Origin: Isoetes taiwanensis
Taxonomy: Eukaryota; Streptophyta; Lycopodiopsida; Isoetales; Isoetaceae
Direction of reading: 5' to 3'
NCBI GenBank assembly: GCA_021234155.1
Contig: JAJEKV010000025.1
Span: 414,474 to 478,473, forward strand
DNA length: 64,000 nt
Position 1 is the stretch's first letter. Each line of letters begins with the position of its first letter. This document shows, piece after piece, positions 44,041 through 57,125 of this stretch. The position numbers and the translations under genes were made by a program. The notes beneath the pieces are model-generated. The model had not been told where the DNA came from. It saw only the letters and a list, made by a program, of their open reading frames with translations, and did not search any database.

Positions 44041-46749
44041 TATATTTTGTAGGTTATTTTTCACACATTTTTGTCACAAATTTCTCCAAATGTGTAGGCC
44101 CTAAATATTAATAAACTTGTATATATATAAATCAACTATTATCGTATTAAAACATGGAAAAAGAACATGAAAATGGAATCTTCAAAAACACACAACAGAA
44201 ATCCGTGATTGCTTTGGCATCAAACTCAAAGAAGTTGTCGAAGGACATTAACACAAATCACGAACAGATGGATCTGAGCAATAAGGATATACATTGATAG
44301 ACATGAAAACATTGCAAAAAATTCACATTCAACAATGGAGAGAAAACAACAAAGGAAAGTAGAGAGGATTTGTACCCTTCCAAGGATCATGTTGACGGCA
44401 AAGAAGAGGTAGAGCAAGCCAATGAGAAAGAGCATCATGATGATGATGAAGGGAGAAAGCAATGGGTAAGGAAGTGATGTTGCTATAAGAGGATGCCATT
44501 AAACAGCCACAAGAATGAACATCACATATTTATATGGCCCGTTCCTTTCTAGAATGCCAGTCTGATAGCTCAGATAAATGCCATCTTGCACATGCATACA
44601 AGAAATTAAAGTAGTAGGACCACTCAATGGGATTTTAAATCATGGTCTCTTCAATCTAAAAGATAAATTCACGTAGGACTTCAATAACTTTGGTGCTTTG
44701 TCAACATGGCACATTGTGGCTTTTTATACCATGGAAGGGCGAGGTGCAAGGTCGCAAAACAACGTAAGGCTATGGAAAAACTACTATACATGTGCCTTTC
44801 AACTTTTTTGCTTTTTAGCCCTCAAGCTAATGCATGATTGGTCATTGAATTCAATTCAACCCCATTCAATTTATAAGTGTTTTCTAATCCATATCTATGT
44901 TCGAACATGGTGTGTCTATACATGATGCATGAAGCATGATGTGGGCTGTCAATAATATTCAATTCAATTCAAGGTTTCTTTATATGTGTATATATGATGC
45001 ATATATTTTTGGATGATATGTCAAACTACACAGCAGAGAATAACAAGTTGAATGCAATTTTGAGAGGATAAATTGGGCACCATCTAGCTACGTTTCTTAG
45101 TTGCAAATCTGACAAGATTCTTTGCCAGATTTATCCCTTTGCTAAAAAAAATTATTTTAGATGCAGCTTGGTCGACCAACTCTAAGCGTTTTATTGGGTG
45201 AAAAACAAAATTGGCAACAATGGAGATGATATTTTGGACAATAGCATCTTAATGGTTGTTGAAAGAGGTAGAGTACCTTTTTCTTTGGAGTAGCTATTGC
45301 CCATAATATCATCCCTATTGCTGCCATTTTGTTCATCCTCATCTAAGAGAGTCTAATAATGCTTCAAAACAAGGTACATGGTAGAGATACTTCTTTATAT
45401 AAGACATTCTAGATTTGGTTTAATTTGGTAGCAAATATAAGTTTAGAGCCACATTTATCCTCTTTATATTAATTAACGCACCACTAGCAAAGTTGTGGAT
45501 TGACTTATATAAGGAGAATGAAAAGTGGATTCCCTCTTTATTTCATGAGCTCATATGAACAGTTGCTTCTCAAATGTTACAGTTGTTCATATGTGTCTCT
45601 TCATGCATAGAAAAGATTGCCCAACTATAGATCGATTAAGATTAATTGGTCATGGAAGTCACATGTCTCTTTATCCATAGGAGTACATTGCCAACAATAT
45701 AGTTCATTAAGGTCATTCATTTGACATGAAGAATAGAATGTCTGTTCACATACATAAGAACTATAAGAAGGTTCCATATAGAAAGTTGGTGCTCCCCATC
45801 AATCTTGCTATCCCTATGCACTTTTATGCTATATGTAAAACTTCTACTCGAGTACAATACTTTTGAATCTTTGTCATAAAGCTCTGTGTATCATATTTGC
45901 CATCCATCTCTGGTAGAGCTCATAGCTGCACTTTTGCATGCTAATAACAACAATAATTTCTTCAATTGAAAATTAAGCAAACTTTAATCTCATACATGGT
46001 TCTAATCAAAAGGTGTATGTCGATATAAATAACTGACATATGTGCCATGCCAATCAGACATTGATCCACTTTGCTCTCATTTCAAGTGGAAGTGTTGAGA
46101 ATGCTAAAATAAGCAGCATAATTTGAGCAACCATTTCAAGTTATCCCTTAAATTATGCTCCTTATTTAGATGCTTAAATTATGGAATAGAAGCATGCAGA
46201 AACTCAGATTTCATTTGTATTTAAGATGAAATCCTCGAGGCTAATTTTCACCAGTTCAATTCAAGTATTTTCATGTTCTTAAGTGCTCAAGTATTGTCTT
46301 GAGTTTCTGTGATCATTGTTGTTGTATCTGTTAAGTGTCTATTAGATCCTAAATTTCCACAAGGACATTGACTAATAAATGACCAGCACGTCAACAATTG
46401 AGACACCAAGGAACAGAACAATCAACCCTTTTGCACAACTGATTGTTCTATTGTTACACCAATTGTACTCAAACTTGGACAAAAATAACAAGAATGATTA
46501 ATCATGTTACACCATTTGTAGTGACCCGATCCCCATTGAAATTGCACTATTTGGCCAAATATCTTAGTATTTCCAAATGTAACACCAGATGTTGCTTCAA
46601 AGTAGACTAGGTTGTGTCTGAGTTGATGGATGATAGCAGGTTCTGAGATGACTAGTCTCTCTTTTGAAGAGATATGAGAGATCACATGCTTATTGAGTGG
46701 CCTTTCAAATGGCATGTTCGAGCATGTGTGGTTCCCTACATTCTGTAAA
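44041..46749. other. Spacer with two small promoter-plus-peptide candidates (minus strand)
   Basis: Candidate 1: TATAAATA at 44527-44534, an ATG near 44500 and a frame around 44462 beginning MLSPFIIIMMLFLIGLLYLF; a donor-like GGAAGG|GTACAA lies at about 44378. Candidate 2: TATATAAA at 45394-45401, ATG at 45342, peptide MRMNKMAAIGMILWAIATPK before a GTACTC donor-like site near 45275. Both start hydrophobic, as signal peptides or membrane anchors do. No second exon is recognisable, so these may be chance. A 97-codon minus-strand frame (46715-46422) has no motif I know. Confidence 0.25.
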
Positions 46750-47102
46750 CAATTTGAATATGGGGTGCAGGCCTTGTAAGAACCACATGAGAACTTGAGA
46801 ATTTGAGGGTGGATCTTTCAACTTACTATGTCTATGCAGATATGTGGTGAGCCATCCTTCGTGATGGCCATGTGATATTGACGTATGTATACTTACATGT
46901 ATGTTACGCTTCCGCAGCTAGGTAGGCCCTGAGGGAGACAGGGTAAAATGACCCCTTCATTCTTCCCACTGGAACTCGTCAAGGTTGCAGTGATACGTGG
47001 AGGGCCTTGTATCAGCATGGAGCTGGTATGGGGGATGAACTCCTGTTTGTATACGGTGAGTGCACCGTATATGAGTAGGGGACGTCACAGTGGTATCAGA
47101 GC
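46750..47102 (+). mobile_element. LTR fragment with primer binding site (47091-47102)
   Basis: TGGTATCAGAGC, the initiator tRNA-Met site, follows GGACGTCACAG, the LTR end. Downstream sequence (ATGTTCTTGGGGACC..GAGCATAGCA) matches the same position of the 2-kb unit (ATGATCTTGGTAGACC..GATCATAGCA at 10350), so the two LTR families are related. A perfect 8-bp hairpin (ATACGGTG/CACCGTAT, 47051-47070) lies just inside the LTR end. The LTR start is not defined. No gag or pol follows. Confidence 0.55.
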
Positions 47103-47869
47103 AATGTTCTTGGGGACCAAGAGCATAGCACTGGCCATGCTCCCAGTAGTACTAACTTAGTAGAATATGCAACCCCTCCTTGGTGGCTTTGTAGCTCTGT
47201 AACATTTTATTTCAGCTATGTGGAAAGTTCTTAATCGTAGAGCATAGCGCTTTAAAATGGCAATTTTCATGAGAGTCTAGGTCCCTCTTCATAAACTTCT
47301 GTTTACCAATATCCTTTGAGGGAATTGGCCTTTTAGTGTTGTGGAGATAATTGAAACATGATTCTAGATTGGTTATGACCATTATTGTATTTACCCTTGA
47401 TGGATCCAAAGATAGGTTATTGGAGTTTCAGACGCGAGCTCTGTCTTCTTCCAGATACGGAGGTGGGTTCCTGGGCAATAAGGGTGCTCCAGGACTTTAT
47501 CATATGGATTTATAAGAGGGTATTATGGCAATGGTTAATCCTAGGGTCCGATATTTTTTAATCTTCTACACCAAGTTTGCAGCTCTCTGCTAAGTAACAA
47601 AATCTGACTTTTAGAAAATAGATAATACTAGTAATGTTTATTTTGCAAAAAATATGCTATGCAGTATAGAAAAATATCTAATGGGGGTTGGCTATCCCAA
47701 TCAAGACCTGGCTATTCCAGTCAAGATCGACCCTTGTTATTTTTCATAAATGGTTCAATAATACCACATAGTGGCACTCTAGCATGAGAAGTTGAAAATG
47801 AATATTATTTTTAAAGACAAGACAGTTAATATGGTTTAACAGTCACAACTGAGGATATAATGGATTGTC
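47103..47869. other. Spacer downstream of the LTR fragment
   Basis: May be the internal region of the same element, but without recognisable coding sequence. GGCTATCCCAATCAAGACC and GGCTATTCCAGTCAAGATC form a short duplication near 47687-47725. Confidence 0.35.
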
Positions 47870-48315
47870 GATTTCTTTTTAGCAAAATGACTAGAAACGT
47901 CATGGTCTACTCCACGCCTGAAGAAACTTGCACGTCGCAAAAATAGCTCGGCTCCTCAATCTGCGTTGGTTCACTATGTAGCTCCAATATCTGCTACGAT
48001 TGTTATGGTGGATGTCCCTGATTCAATGGCATTGAGACATCAGGGAGCATATACCATTTTATGTTAATGATTCTATGGATGTGGAAGTTTCGACTTGGTT
48101 AAAGTAACTTTTTAAAAAATATGATTATATAGTATTCTTCTCTTTAAAGGAGAGGAAGATAGTGTGAACTGCATTATATTGTCATGCTTAGATGGGTGGC
48201 CCTGCTCATTTGGATCTGATTGTCCGCTGGGTTTTTTATTCCTGTCTCTGCATTGTATTATGTACTATGTTAGTGTGTTATTAATAAAGTCTGACGTCCT
48301 TGAAAAAAAAAAAAA
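47870..48315 (+). mobile_element. 3' end of a retroposed transcript (AATAAA and A13)
   Basis: An AATAAAGTCTGACGTCCTTG phrase (about 48283) is followed directly by an A-run (about 48303-48315). A polyadenylation signal close to genomic poly(A) marks a reverse-transcribed RNA. The upstream limit is unknown; about 400 bases before it have a few short frames but no motif. A LINE 3' end, processed pseudogene or SINE are all possible. Confidence 0.4.
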
Positions 48316-51300
48316 CATTGTGGAATTCAATCACTGCCGCAACAATTCTATGACAGATGAATTGATGAATAGAAAAAAAGAATTTGAAGTCTAGCAAAGA
48401 TAGCAGATGTGCTTTAGCAATGTGGATGCTTTAGTTTTTTCTCAACGTAGTTCTAGTCTTTCCATTTTCTAACGGAGGAAGGAAAAAGTGACGGTTCCTT
48501 TCAAGTATGGACAAGAATGCTTTTACTAGCTAGCTGCTATGCTGGTAGTCATTTGATAGTTTGAACAACTTTTGCTATTCAATAAGGCTGTGAACATGAA
48601 AGGATAATTAATAGAACATCGGCATTGTATGAGCCGTACAATAATGTTTTCTCCCAGAACCCGTTGGGTTCCCGTGGACGTAAAATTCATCTTATCTTAT
48701 CTTATCCTTTATAGCTATTTGGAATAAGCTTGCATGCATTTCTTCCTTTGCTCCAGTCTTCAAAATAAGGAAGATCGACAACTATCACCTTTCGAGTTTT
48801 GAAAGATGTCCATCCATTGCTCACCTTTCCATTTAGAATCCCAACATTTTTACTTTGAACTGTTGATTTGTAGTATTTAAGATATCGATTGCATATGTAG
48901 GTACCATTAGATATTGCAATGTGAATTGATACTATGATTCAAAATGTGCTTATGGCACAAACCTAAAAAATATTGTGTAATTCAGCTATGTAGAGTAGGA
49001 TTGTACAGGGACCTACGTCCTTAGGAGGATTCTCCACTTCCATTCTGGTTAGTCCTATAACTAGATATATGTTGTTGAGTAAGTTAGTGAAATGAAGTTT
49101 ACCTCCATATCCTGCTACGACATATTGATTATAGAGCAAGGGACTAGGCATGCCAAGATGCCAACAATGTTGACTATTTTGGTCTATAGAGCAGTACTTC
49201 AAGTATACAAGTAATTAGCAATGTATTGGCATTTCAAAGTTTTTGTTGTCTTTATAGAATAGAAGTCCTTGAACCAATTGTCTTGAACTTATGTATTCCA
49301 CATTGAATATGCATCTCCTTTCCTTAACCAACATGTCTATCCTATTAATGTGCATCTCCTACCCTTATTCTACACGTCAGAACTCTACCAACTTGCATGG
49401 ATCACATACATTACAATCCCGTCGTATTTGGGTTCAACTCCCAAAATGTTCGCAGGTTCCTGGATTGAGGGCGAGGTTATTGTATACTTATTGATAAATA
49501 GACAATATATGGAGGTTTAATCTTCCATTGTCTATATGCAAAGAATTTTACAATATAAGACTAATGCTATAAAAGCTCTTGTTATAAGAAAGGGATTGTT
49601 TTCAATTTATATGTGCCCAATTTCTATCCATTCTATCGTATAATTTGGAAGTTCTTTGTTCTAACATGCGATGTTGATTGTGCATGTTGGAAAAAGATAC
49701 GGGCATGAGGCACTAGGCAAAGTTGCAACAATTTCACAATGGTTTAACTAATGCTAGATAAATGCCAAATTATGGAAATATGATTTTTCGTTCATGATTA
49801 TTGCATCATGAAAAGGTAGCAATATTTGAATTGCTTTCTCATCTAAATATATAGTCCTAATGATTGGAATCATGTTAGGCTTCATTACAGCATTGCTTCA
49901 ATATAGCCATCTATATAGGGTGGCAAACTGGCCGCCAAATAGAAGTGCTTCAAAAGTGTATAAAACATAATTCGATATAAGATATAATCTGATAGCCCTT
50001 AGTACACATGAATCTTGTTAACAAACGTTCGTCATATATGAGTTCAAAAGATATAGTCATAAAATTCTGTGAGTTCCCTTGGCACATTGATAATCATACT
50101 TTATGTAATCTACTATCAACATCTGTTCCTCGCACGTGTCTACTTTTCCATGCAATAAAAAGTCTTACAACCCTCTCAAGGTTTATTATGGTTTTGACAA
50201 GTTTTGGGTTTTCCGGAGTGTGTGTGTTTCAAAAATAAGGGTCTTGTGTGTACCGGTTTTCTTTTTCAAACCATTGTGTATAATATCTAAACATTAAAAA
50301 TAGAATGGCGAAGGTGCCATAAGAATTGAAAAATCATTTTATTTTCTTCCTCTGATCTATGGCCAGAACACATCAAATAGGGCAGCCTGGCCTGGGCAGA
50401 CGAGGATCATAGAGGAGAGCTCCGGATCCAACATAGGTGCAGAACTCCTGCTTTTGGGTCAAAGCATAGAGCTGGGGGGAATTTTTGCGCCAACCAAGCA
50501 CCCCCTAAGCACCTAATGCTGAAAAGTTTACTTATTTTTATCTGTTTTTCTATAAATCTGATGAAGCTGAAATTTTGTATTCCAAGGCATAATATGAATG
50601 CGTTTCAGGGAAAAATATCAAAAAAATTAAAGAAAAATATTTTTCAAAAATACAAAGAAAATAGCCCCATAAAGCACCCACTAAGCACCATGTGTCACTG
50701 ACACAAAAAGTGTCCCCCACCTCTATGCTTTGACCCTTTTGTACAGGCTCCATCTTTGAAGCGCTCGAGGACTATTCAGCTTTGTATCTTTGGCAGGAGC
50801 AAACCGAACCATATGCAGAGATCCATATGTAGGGTTTCAAAATAAAAAATCAAGGATTCAACCGGGGATTAAAGTTGACCTCCTTGCTGCCACAATAATT
50901 TGCACAGGGTTTTGAATTTGGAATCTGCAGATTGTTTAGAGCTATCCATGCCACAGCTTTTGGAGTCTATTTGGGGCAAAGAAGCAGGGTATCAGGAGGT
51001 AAGAGAAGTGCCTTGATCTTTTTATCACAGCCAAAAATCTGAGCAGGGCCATATCTATTATTCAAAGAAGTGAAGCAGAGCCATATCTTTAATAAGGCAA
51101 CAAATAATCACAATGGTAAAGAATAGAATAGAATGAATAAAATGTATTTTTATCGTTCACAGAGACCACTTGGTCTATGGACCCAATCAAAGAGAGCAGC
51201 AAGCATATTACAGTCAGGGTTAACAAACTCTACCCCGAAGGGTTTTCGAGGGAAAAACCTTCACAATAATAAGTATGTTGGTAGAATGTACAATCATATA

Positions 51301-51639
51301 GGACAATTCAATACTGCACTGGAGGACACAGCTAAGTCTATGTATCTATAACCTCCTGAAGGTAAGATCCCAACAAGTCCATGGAGGTTCTGTTCAACAG
51401 CACATGCAGTGGCTGATCAGACATAACTAACTGAATATACTGTACCCGGATATGATCGAATATTGGCAGGTTGGACCTTGTCGAGGTAGGAGTCGGAGAA
51501 GCATCTGCGTCACGTGTTCCATTTGAAGTAGAGGTACTAGAGGAAACAAAAGATGGTGGTAGTTTGTTCACGACGCGGTTAACCATCTTAAATAATTGCA
51601 AAACAATGGGGACATGTAAATAACTCAGTGGACAGTTGT
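48316..51639. other. Spacer, no gene recognised
   Basis: AT-rich. Near 48640-48710 AACCCGTTGGGTTCCCGTGG leads into CTTATCTTATCTTATCC, which resembles a LINE 3' tail with a short tandem tract. No other element or gene is supported. Confidence 0.4.
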
Positions 51640-52440
51640 GCAATTGCTATTCGAGAATACAAAAAGCTATTCCAGAATACTGTTTGGTGTGATGCATTTG
51701 CTGTGTGAGTGCATAAAATCTATTCCAGAATATAATAGTCTAGCCTGTCTGGAAAAGTCATATTCCACTTTACATAGAAAAAGAGAGCGGACCATAGTCT
51801 ACCTTTAAAAAGGAAAATTTAGCGCCTCAGTTGCGTATTCGGATTTCACAGTCAGTCGCCAGCCCGAGAGCCTTCTATCCTATTCACAATTGCTGTATTC
51901 TGGATCACATAGCGAAAAGCATGGACAGGTAAGCATGTGAAGTACATTGTACGTCTTTTAGATCTGTTAGATTTTACTTCTTATTCCAGAATAGGCATTT
52001 AGAACTTTATGGTGGGCTAAAGTATATTTCGAAATACACTTTACCCTTCTTGTTTAGCAAAGTGTATTCCGGAATACACTTTGCCCTTCAGACAAAAGGC
52101 AAAGTGTATTCTGGAATATACTTTGCCTTTTGTCTTTAGGCGAAGTGTATTCCGGAATACTACACTTTGCCTTTTGTCTTTAGGCAAAGTGTATTCTCGA
52201 ATACACTTTGCCTTTTGACTGAAGGGCAAAGTGTATTCCGGAATAAGAATTTAGTAGTTTTGGTAAACTTATTCCTTGTTTTTGTTAGTATTTTGCCTTT
52301 AACAATCCCTTTCTAGTTAGTTTGGCATACAAAAAAGCATGCTTGTGGAACTTTTTTCTGGCTGTTTTTTCTTGTTTTTGCCCGCATTTATAACATAAAT
52401 TAGCCATTATTATTTTGGAATACGTTATTCTTTCTTTTTT
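51640..52440. repeat. Palindrome array (TATTCCGGAATA)
   Basis: TATTCC/GGAATA palindromes or half sites occur repeatedly. The dense core (52020-52255) has six palindromes centred near 52030, 52070, 52112, 52154, 52198 and 52240, about 42 bases apart. One is a perfect 28-base palindrome at 52057-52084 (core AGTGTATTCCGGAATACACT). The linkers CTTTTGTCTTTAGG and its complement CCTTCAGACAAAAGG also pair, so the whole core can fold on itself. Outlying single sites are near 51650, 51672, 51722, 51985 and 52420. Confidence 0.9.
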
Positions 52441-52469
52441 TTACTCTTGACAGAGTTGTTTGAAACATT

Positions 52470-53620
52470 AATTTGGTAGGCAAGAAGGAAGCAAGAAGGC
52501 ACCAAAGAAAGTGCTCAAGCTTGTCAAACGACCACACCCACAGAGAAAGTTGCAGGACACTCAGGAGCCTGCGATTTACGAGAACTTCCAAACCCAGTGG
52601 TTTATAACCAAAGGTGCAGGAGGAAAATATAGCATATTGACTTTCCTCCATGTTTGCAAAAGCCCTGGACAGAAATGCTATGACGACTCCGAGTTCGTCA
52701 ACCTCGGAACAATCAAAGATGTTTCTGAGGTTACCGGTCAAGATGGTCAAGTGGGGAGGCTTTCTTTCAAGACCTCCCAGGGCTTCATTGTGGTTGTAAT
52801 TGTGTTTTTTAGAATCGTAAGTGTGCAGCAAGAAAGATTATACAAGTATGTCTCACATTACTGGAAAAAAACAAAGCCTAGCTTCCATTATTAGAAGGGT
52901 TTGTTCCAGTCATAGCAAGGACTTTCCTATCAGCGAGTCCGAGGATGAGAAAGAAGAAAGTGGGTTACCTGTCGAGAGCACTTCTGGAAAGGACAAGGAG
53001 GATGGAAGTTCAGAGGAAGAGGAAGAGGAGCAACCCAAAAAGACGTATATGGGTTGGTCATGGGTCGCGCTTAACAGTGACCGTATGTTTGTACCATCTC
53101 TGGGCAATAAGGAAAGAAGAACTCCAGGCCCTTCAATGGGTGTCACCTTGGTATTCCTTATAATCTTTATGGTGTTTATACAATCTTCGAATTCGTACAC
53201 CGAAATTATGTATGGAGACGCAAAAGCCTGGTCTCAACACGATTTGCAATTCCACGTTGCGTTCCTCGTCAGTAGTTACCGTAATTGTGTGCATTGCATG
53301 CTCGTCCACGACGTCCACATTCAACGCCCTGTAACTGTTGGATGTTGCTCATCAAGTTCCCGTGTTGGATTAGAACGAGCACATGTATCTTGTTTCCAGG
53401 AGCAGCGAACAAACAAGTTGATTTTTTTATTGTTTTTGTTGACTTCGGATTGGGCATGTCAACAGAATTCCCACTTGCCGTGCACTTGGCGCCACTGGAT
53501 GATGCCATCTGCAGTGTGAGACTGGTTATTGGGATCCAAAAGAAACGAGGACAAGCGATGGAGATTAATGACGACAAGCAATGGGCTTTTAGTTGTTGAT
53601 GGTTAAAAGGCTTGCTCCTC
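52470..53620 (+). pseudogene. Protein-coding remnant of unknown family with a basic start and acidic stretch
   Basis: From an acceptor-like TTTGGTAG near 52479, one frame reads QEGSKKAPKKVLKLVKRPHP, then ENFQTQWFITKGAGGKYSIL and DSEFVNLGTIKDVSEVTGQDG to about 52790. In another frame, 52900-53130 reads SESEDEKEESGLPVESTSGK, an EEEEEEQPKK acidic run and MGWSWVALNSDRMFVPSLGN. A late frame around 53500 (LVIGIQKKRGQAMEINDD) may belong to it. Composition suggests a nuclear protein or transposon-encoded protein. I do not recognise it; frame changes could be introns or decay. A host gene with unrecognised introns remains possible. Confidence 0.4.
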
Positions 53621-55345
53621 CACCATTTTTATATGTGGCAAGAAGGGATTTTTTGCCTTTTTGGAACCTAAAGGGACCTCTTAGTGTTGGGTATATTATA
53701 AAGGTTCATTTTCGTAAAATGCAAGGTAAGGTATTTGGTATTTAAAAGACTGGGATAGCGAAGGGTAGAAAGGGGGCGAAATCATTGAAGCATCGATCAT
53801 CCTTCGGCAATGGCACAGCTCCGAACTTGAAAGCTCATTAAAGGTAATTCCTCTATCAGCTCTCATCCATCCTTTCGAGCATGGCACACACCTATCCTCC
53901 GATCTTGAAGAAATGATCACATGTTCGCTAACTCTAAACAATAGCATTTAGAAAGAAAACTTCTTGGTATCTTGCAAAATGCAGCCAATTGAGAGTTTGG
54001 CAACTTGTGAAACAAAAAACATGTCATAGTAGTGCACAGATTTGAGAATAGAACACAAAATGATAAAGGAATAAAAATTTCTTGTATCTACACCTTGCAT
54101 AGTTATGTTACCGTGAAGCATAAATAACACTAAGCAAATGCAAATGTGAAGCATTGACAGGAACATAAGTATTAATAAATGATTTGACGTTCTTTTAGCT
54201 TAACTAAGCATGTGGAAATTCATAGCCCTGAACATTTGGAAGCAAAATTCTCTGTAGCTAGACGAACTATCTTTATCTTGAAAAATGCAGCCAAAGAGTT
54301 TGGCAACCTGTAAAATAAAGAACATATGAATTTCAGAACTGAATACAATGATACGGAATAAAGCTTTGCTGTTAGGCAAGCAGAAAGTATCCAACATAAA
54401 TTGAAGCCTATGGAGCTGCAAACACATCGAATATCTTATTATTTGGCTGGGTCTTCTGGAGCATCTTCACTTGTAAAATATTAAGCAGATCAGGCTAAAA
54501 AGTTTAGGCACACGCTTTTGCATTCTATTGTACAATTCAATGGATGCAATCTCCTGTTATTTGCCAGAATGATGACAATGCATGTATATACTGTAGGCCT
54601 TGTAATTTTCTTATATGTCTGATTTGCTGCATCCAAGCTTGAATATTTGGCAAGCAATCTGACTAGATGGTCACCTAAAATTCCAGTTCAATTAAGGGGA
54701 TTATGAATCATGAGAGATTGCATGGTTTGGCACAACTTGTAAAGAAGCATTTTCATCTCTCCATATTCAAGCCCTGGTTCAAGGAAATACTTTGCTTATG
54801 GAGAAGGTTTAAGCATCACAATCTTCAATCACAACCTATATAGAGCTGATGAGTTTAAGGACATCACTAAGCATTAAGTAAAGCAGATTTTGTGCATACC
54901 TCTACTGCTGGTATCCAAAAGCTTGACAGATAAGCACTTTTCACCTTACAGGTAGTCTGGCGATGGTGCTAGCCCTGCTCCACTCCGCAAATAAAAACCT
55001 CTTTTTGCTGAGCTTTTCGCATCAGATGGTAAGAAACAACCATTCTTTTTACTTCTCTGCATATCAAGACAAGTAGGTGCATCTCTTTTTAGATTCTGGT
55101 GGTCAAAACACATGAACTCTGTAAAAATCGAAGAAAGAAATGGGCTTAGCTGTTGCAAAAGCTGAAGGGCCCAAATTGCAAAATGACGAATATAAAAATT
55201 AGCTGGATGGTTTGGGTCTGGGTTGATCAAAAGCTATCCAACAGCTTCAGCAGTTGGGCGCGCTCTTTCTCTGGCTGTTGGAACCCAACTGCTTTGGACA
55301 TGGCACCCAATCCTTCTCTGCTAGACTTCCACATTCTCTGCAAGT
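53621..55345. other. Spacer, no gene recognised
   Basis: AT-rich. ATCTTGAAAAATGCAGCCAAAGAGTTTGGCAAC (near 54271) resembles ATCTTGCAAAATGCAGCCAATTGAGAGTTTGGCAAC (near 53969), so a degenerate duplication of about 300 bases spans 53960-54440. No coding frame is supported. Confidence 0.45.
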
Positions 55346-55588
55346 CGATGCTCCAACAAAGGCCCCATATTCTGGACCAAATCTGCTGCTCAATCCTCTG
55401 GTTTATTCCTTCCCTACTCCATTATTTTCGAAAGAATTGAAGAGAAGGGCGCCGGAATGGATGTGACAACCGATTAGCCGGTTTCCAAAGTGGCTGTCCA
55501 ACAACAGCGACCACCGCCAGTTTACACGCGATAGTAAGTTTGAAGCAGTCATTGGCATATTCCTGGCATATACTGGCATATATCTGGA
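55346..55588. repeat. ~240-bp dispersed repeat, copy 1
   Basis: Direct repeat of 57126-57359, with internal landmarks CTCTGGTTTATTCCTT, TTATTTTCGAAAGAATTGAA, GGAATGGATGTGACAACCG and AGCCGGTTTCCAAAGTGGCTG. Ends in several GGCATATACTGGCATAT motifs. Non-coding, class unknown. Confidence 0.8.
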
Positions 55589-57125
55589 AAAAAGCCCTCA
55601 AGTTGAACCATTAGTAGCCTTCAGAAAGCAAACATTTTGCAAATGCTTCGTACCTTTTATTCTACTATAAGTGTCTCGTCTGGCTTAATATAACCTTTTA
55701 AAGAATCTTTCAAGCCTTCCAGCTCCTCTGGCAAGTGTCATGAACCTACTTCTTTTGTACATACGAGTATAATGTTTGTATGATACGAATATCCGTATGG
55801 TCGTCACAGCAAGAGCTCCTATCCGTGAGATTGAAAGCTAGAAAGGATAATTCACTATAAGTTGAGCAATACCATAGTAGTTTTTATCGTGGCTTTTACC
55901 AATTTGTTATATTTAGTCATGAGTTTATCAAAGGCCTCTGCCATCTTGTATACGAGTTTCAATCTTCCATTTTCTGCCAACAATGCTACAGTAAAAGAAA
56001 TCACAATGACAGCATGCACGAACCGAACCCGTGTACTAATCTGTGGAGATGGCTAGGGCTTCTTGAAAAAGGGATAACAAATGCATCTTTAATTCCAGGC
56101 ACCCAATTATTTGTCAAAAATCATTTTCATATTCTAACTTTAGTATACATGTAATAGGCTTTTCCATATTCATACCTAAAAGATTTTTGATGGGATCAGA
56201 AAACTTCGCTTCGATGAAAATATCCATAACTGCTTTAATTCGAATGCTTTTCTACACTCCTTGATCCTTGATAAAACTTGCGAAAGTAGGGCTTAAATTT
56301 GCAACTTCTACAACCAACTTTAATTCTGAGGCAACCTTATCAAGTGCAGAAGCACGAGCAACAGCCACATACAATGCTGATGCATATTTCCTTAGTACTC
56401 CAGGTAAATGAAATGGTAACTGTCATTAGCAAAGCTAGTGAGTCTAAAACCATAATCCTGATCTGTTGGTGAATGCAAAATGAAATGTTTGGAGCCTTAC
56501 TGGCTAATATATAAGCATCATAATTAAAATAAGGGTGCAAGAATAAAGTCTAAAAGACAAAGGTTTTCCTAATGCTTATTATGAGCCCCAGTGATTTGGA
56601 AAGACGTTTAAGCGGCCTCTCATGCCTTGCACATACAGTAGAAAACATCTTCTATTGAGATCTCATTCTTTATCTAGGTTCGAAACGGCATTGGCAATCT
56701 TTGAAAAAACTATCAGCAAATGCTCAAGGACCGTCCCACTTTACAGGGCCAGGCCATAAACGCATTTTCTCTCAGGGTAAATATTACAGTAACAGGCAAG
56801 TTTAAGAATGAACTTCGATGCAATGTGGTTAAGGGAAAAATTACGTTCTGTCAGTGCTTGTTAAAAACAATACCTGAACCTCCTTTGTTCATTGCTCGCT
56901 CGAGTGGCATAGCCCTGCATCCAAAATGCCCTACCTAGATAAGGAAAAAAAACAAGCTCTGAAAGCAATAGCTGAAAGGAAGGCCATGGTCGCTACTGCA
57001 TACCAAAAGAGTCTAACAAAATCTAATAGGTTTTAAAAACTCAAATTTCGGACCAAAACAAATAATAAGGGCAAGCGTACCTTGTAAGATCAGAGAAGAG
57101 GACTGACATATTCTCCAGCAAAGGC
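55589..57125. other. Spacer, no gene recognised
   Basis: AT-rich, with only short unconserved frames. No repeats seen beyond the flanking 240-bp unit. Confidence 0.4.
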
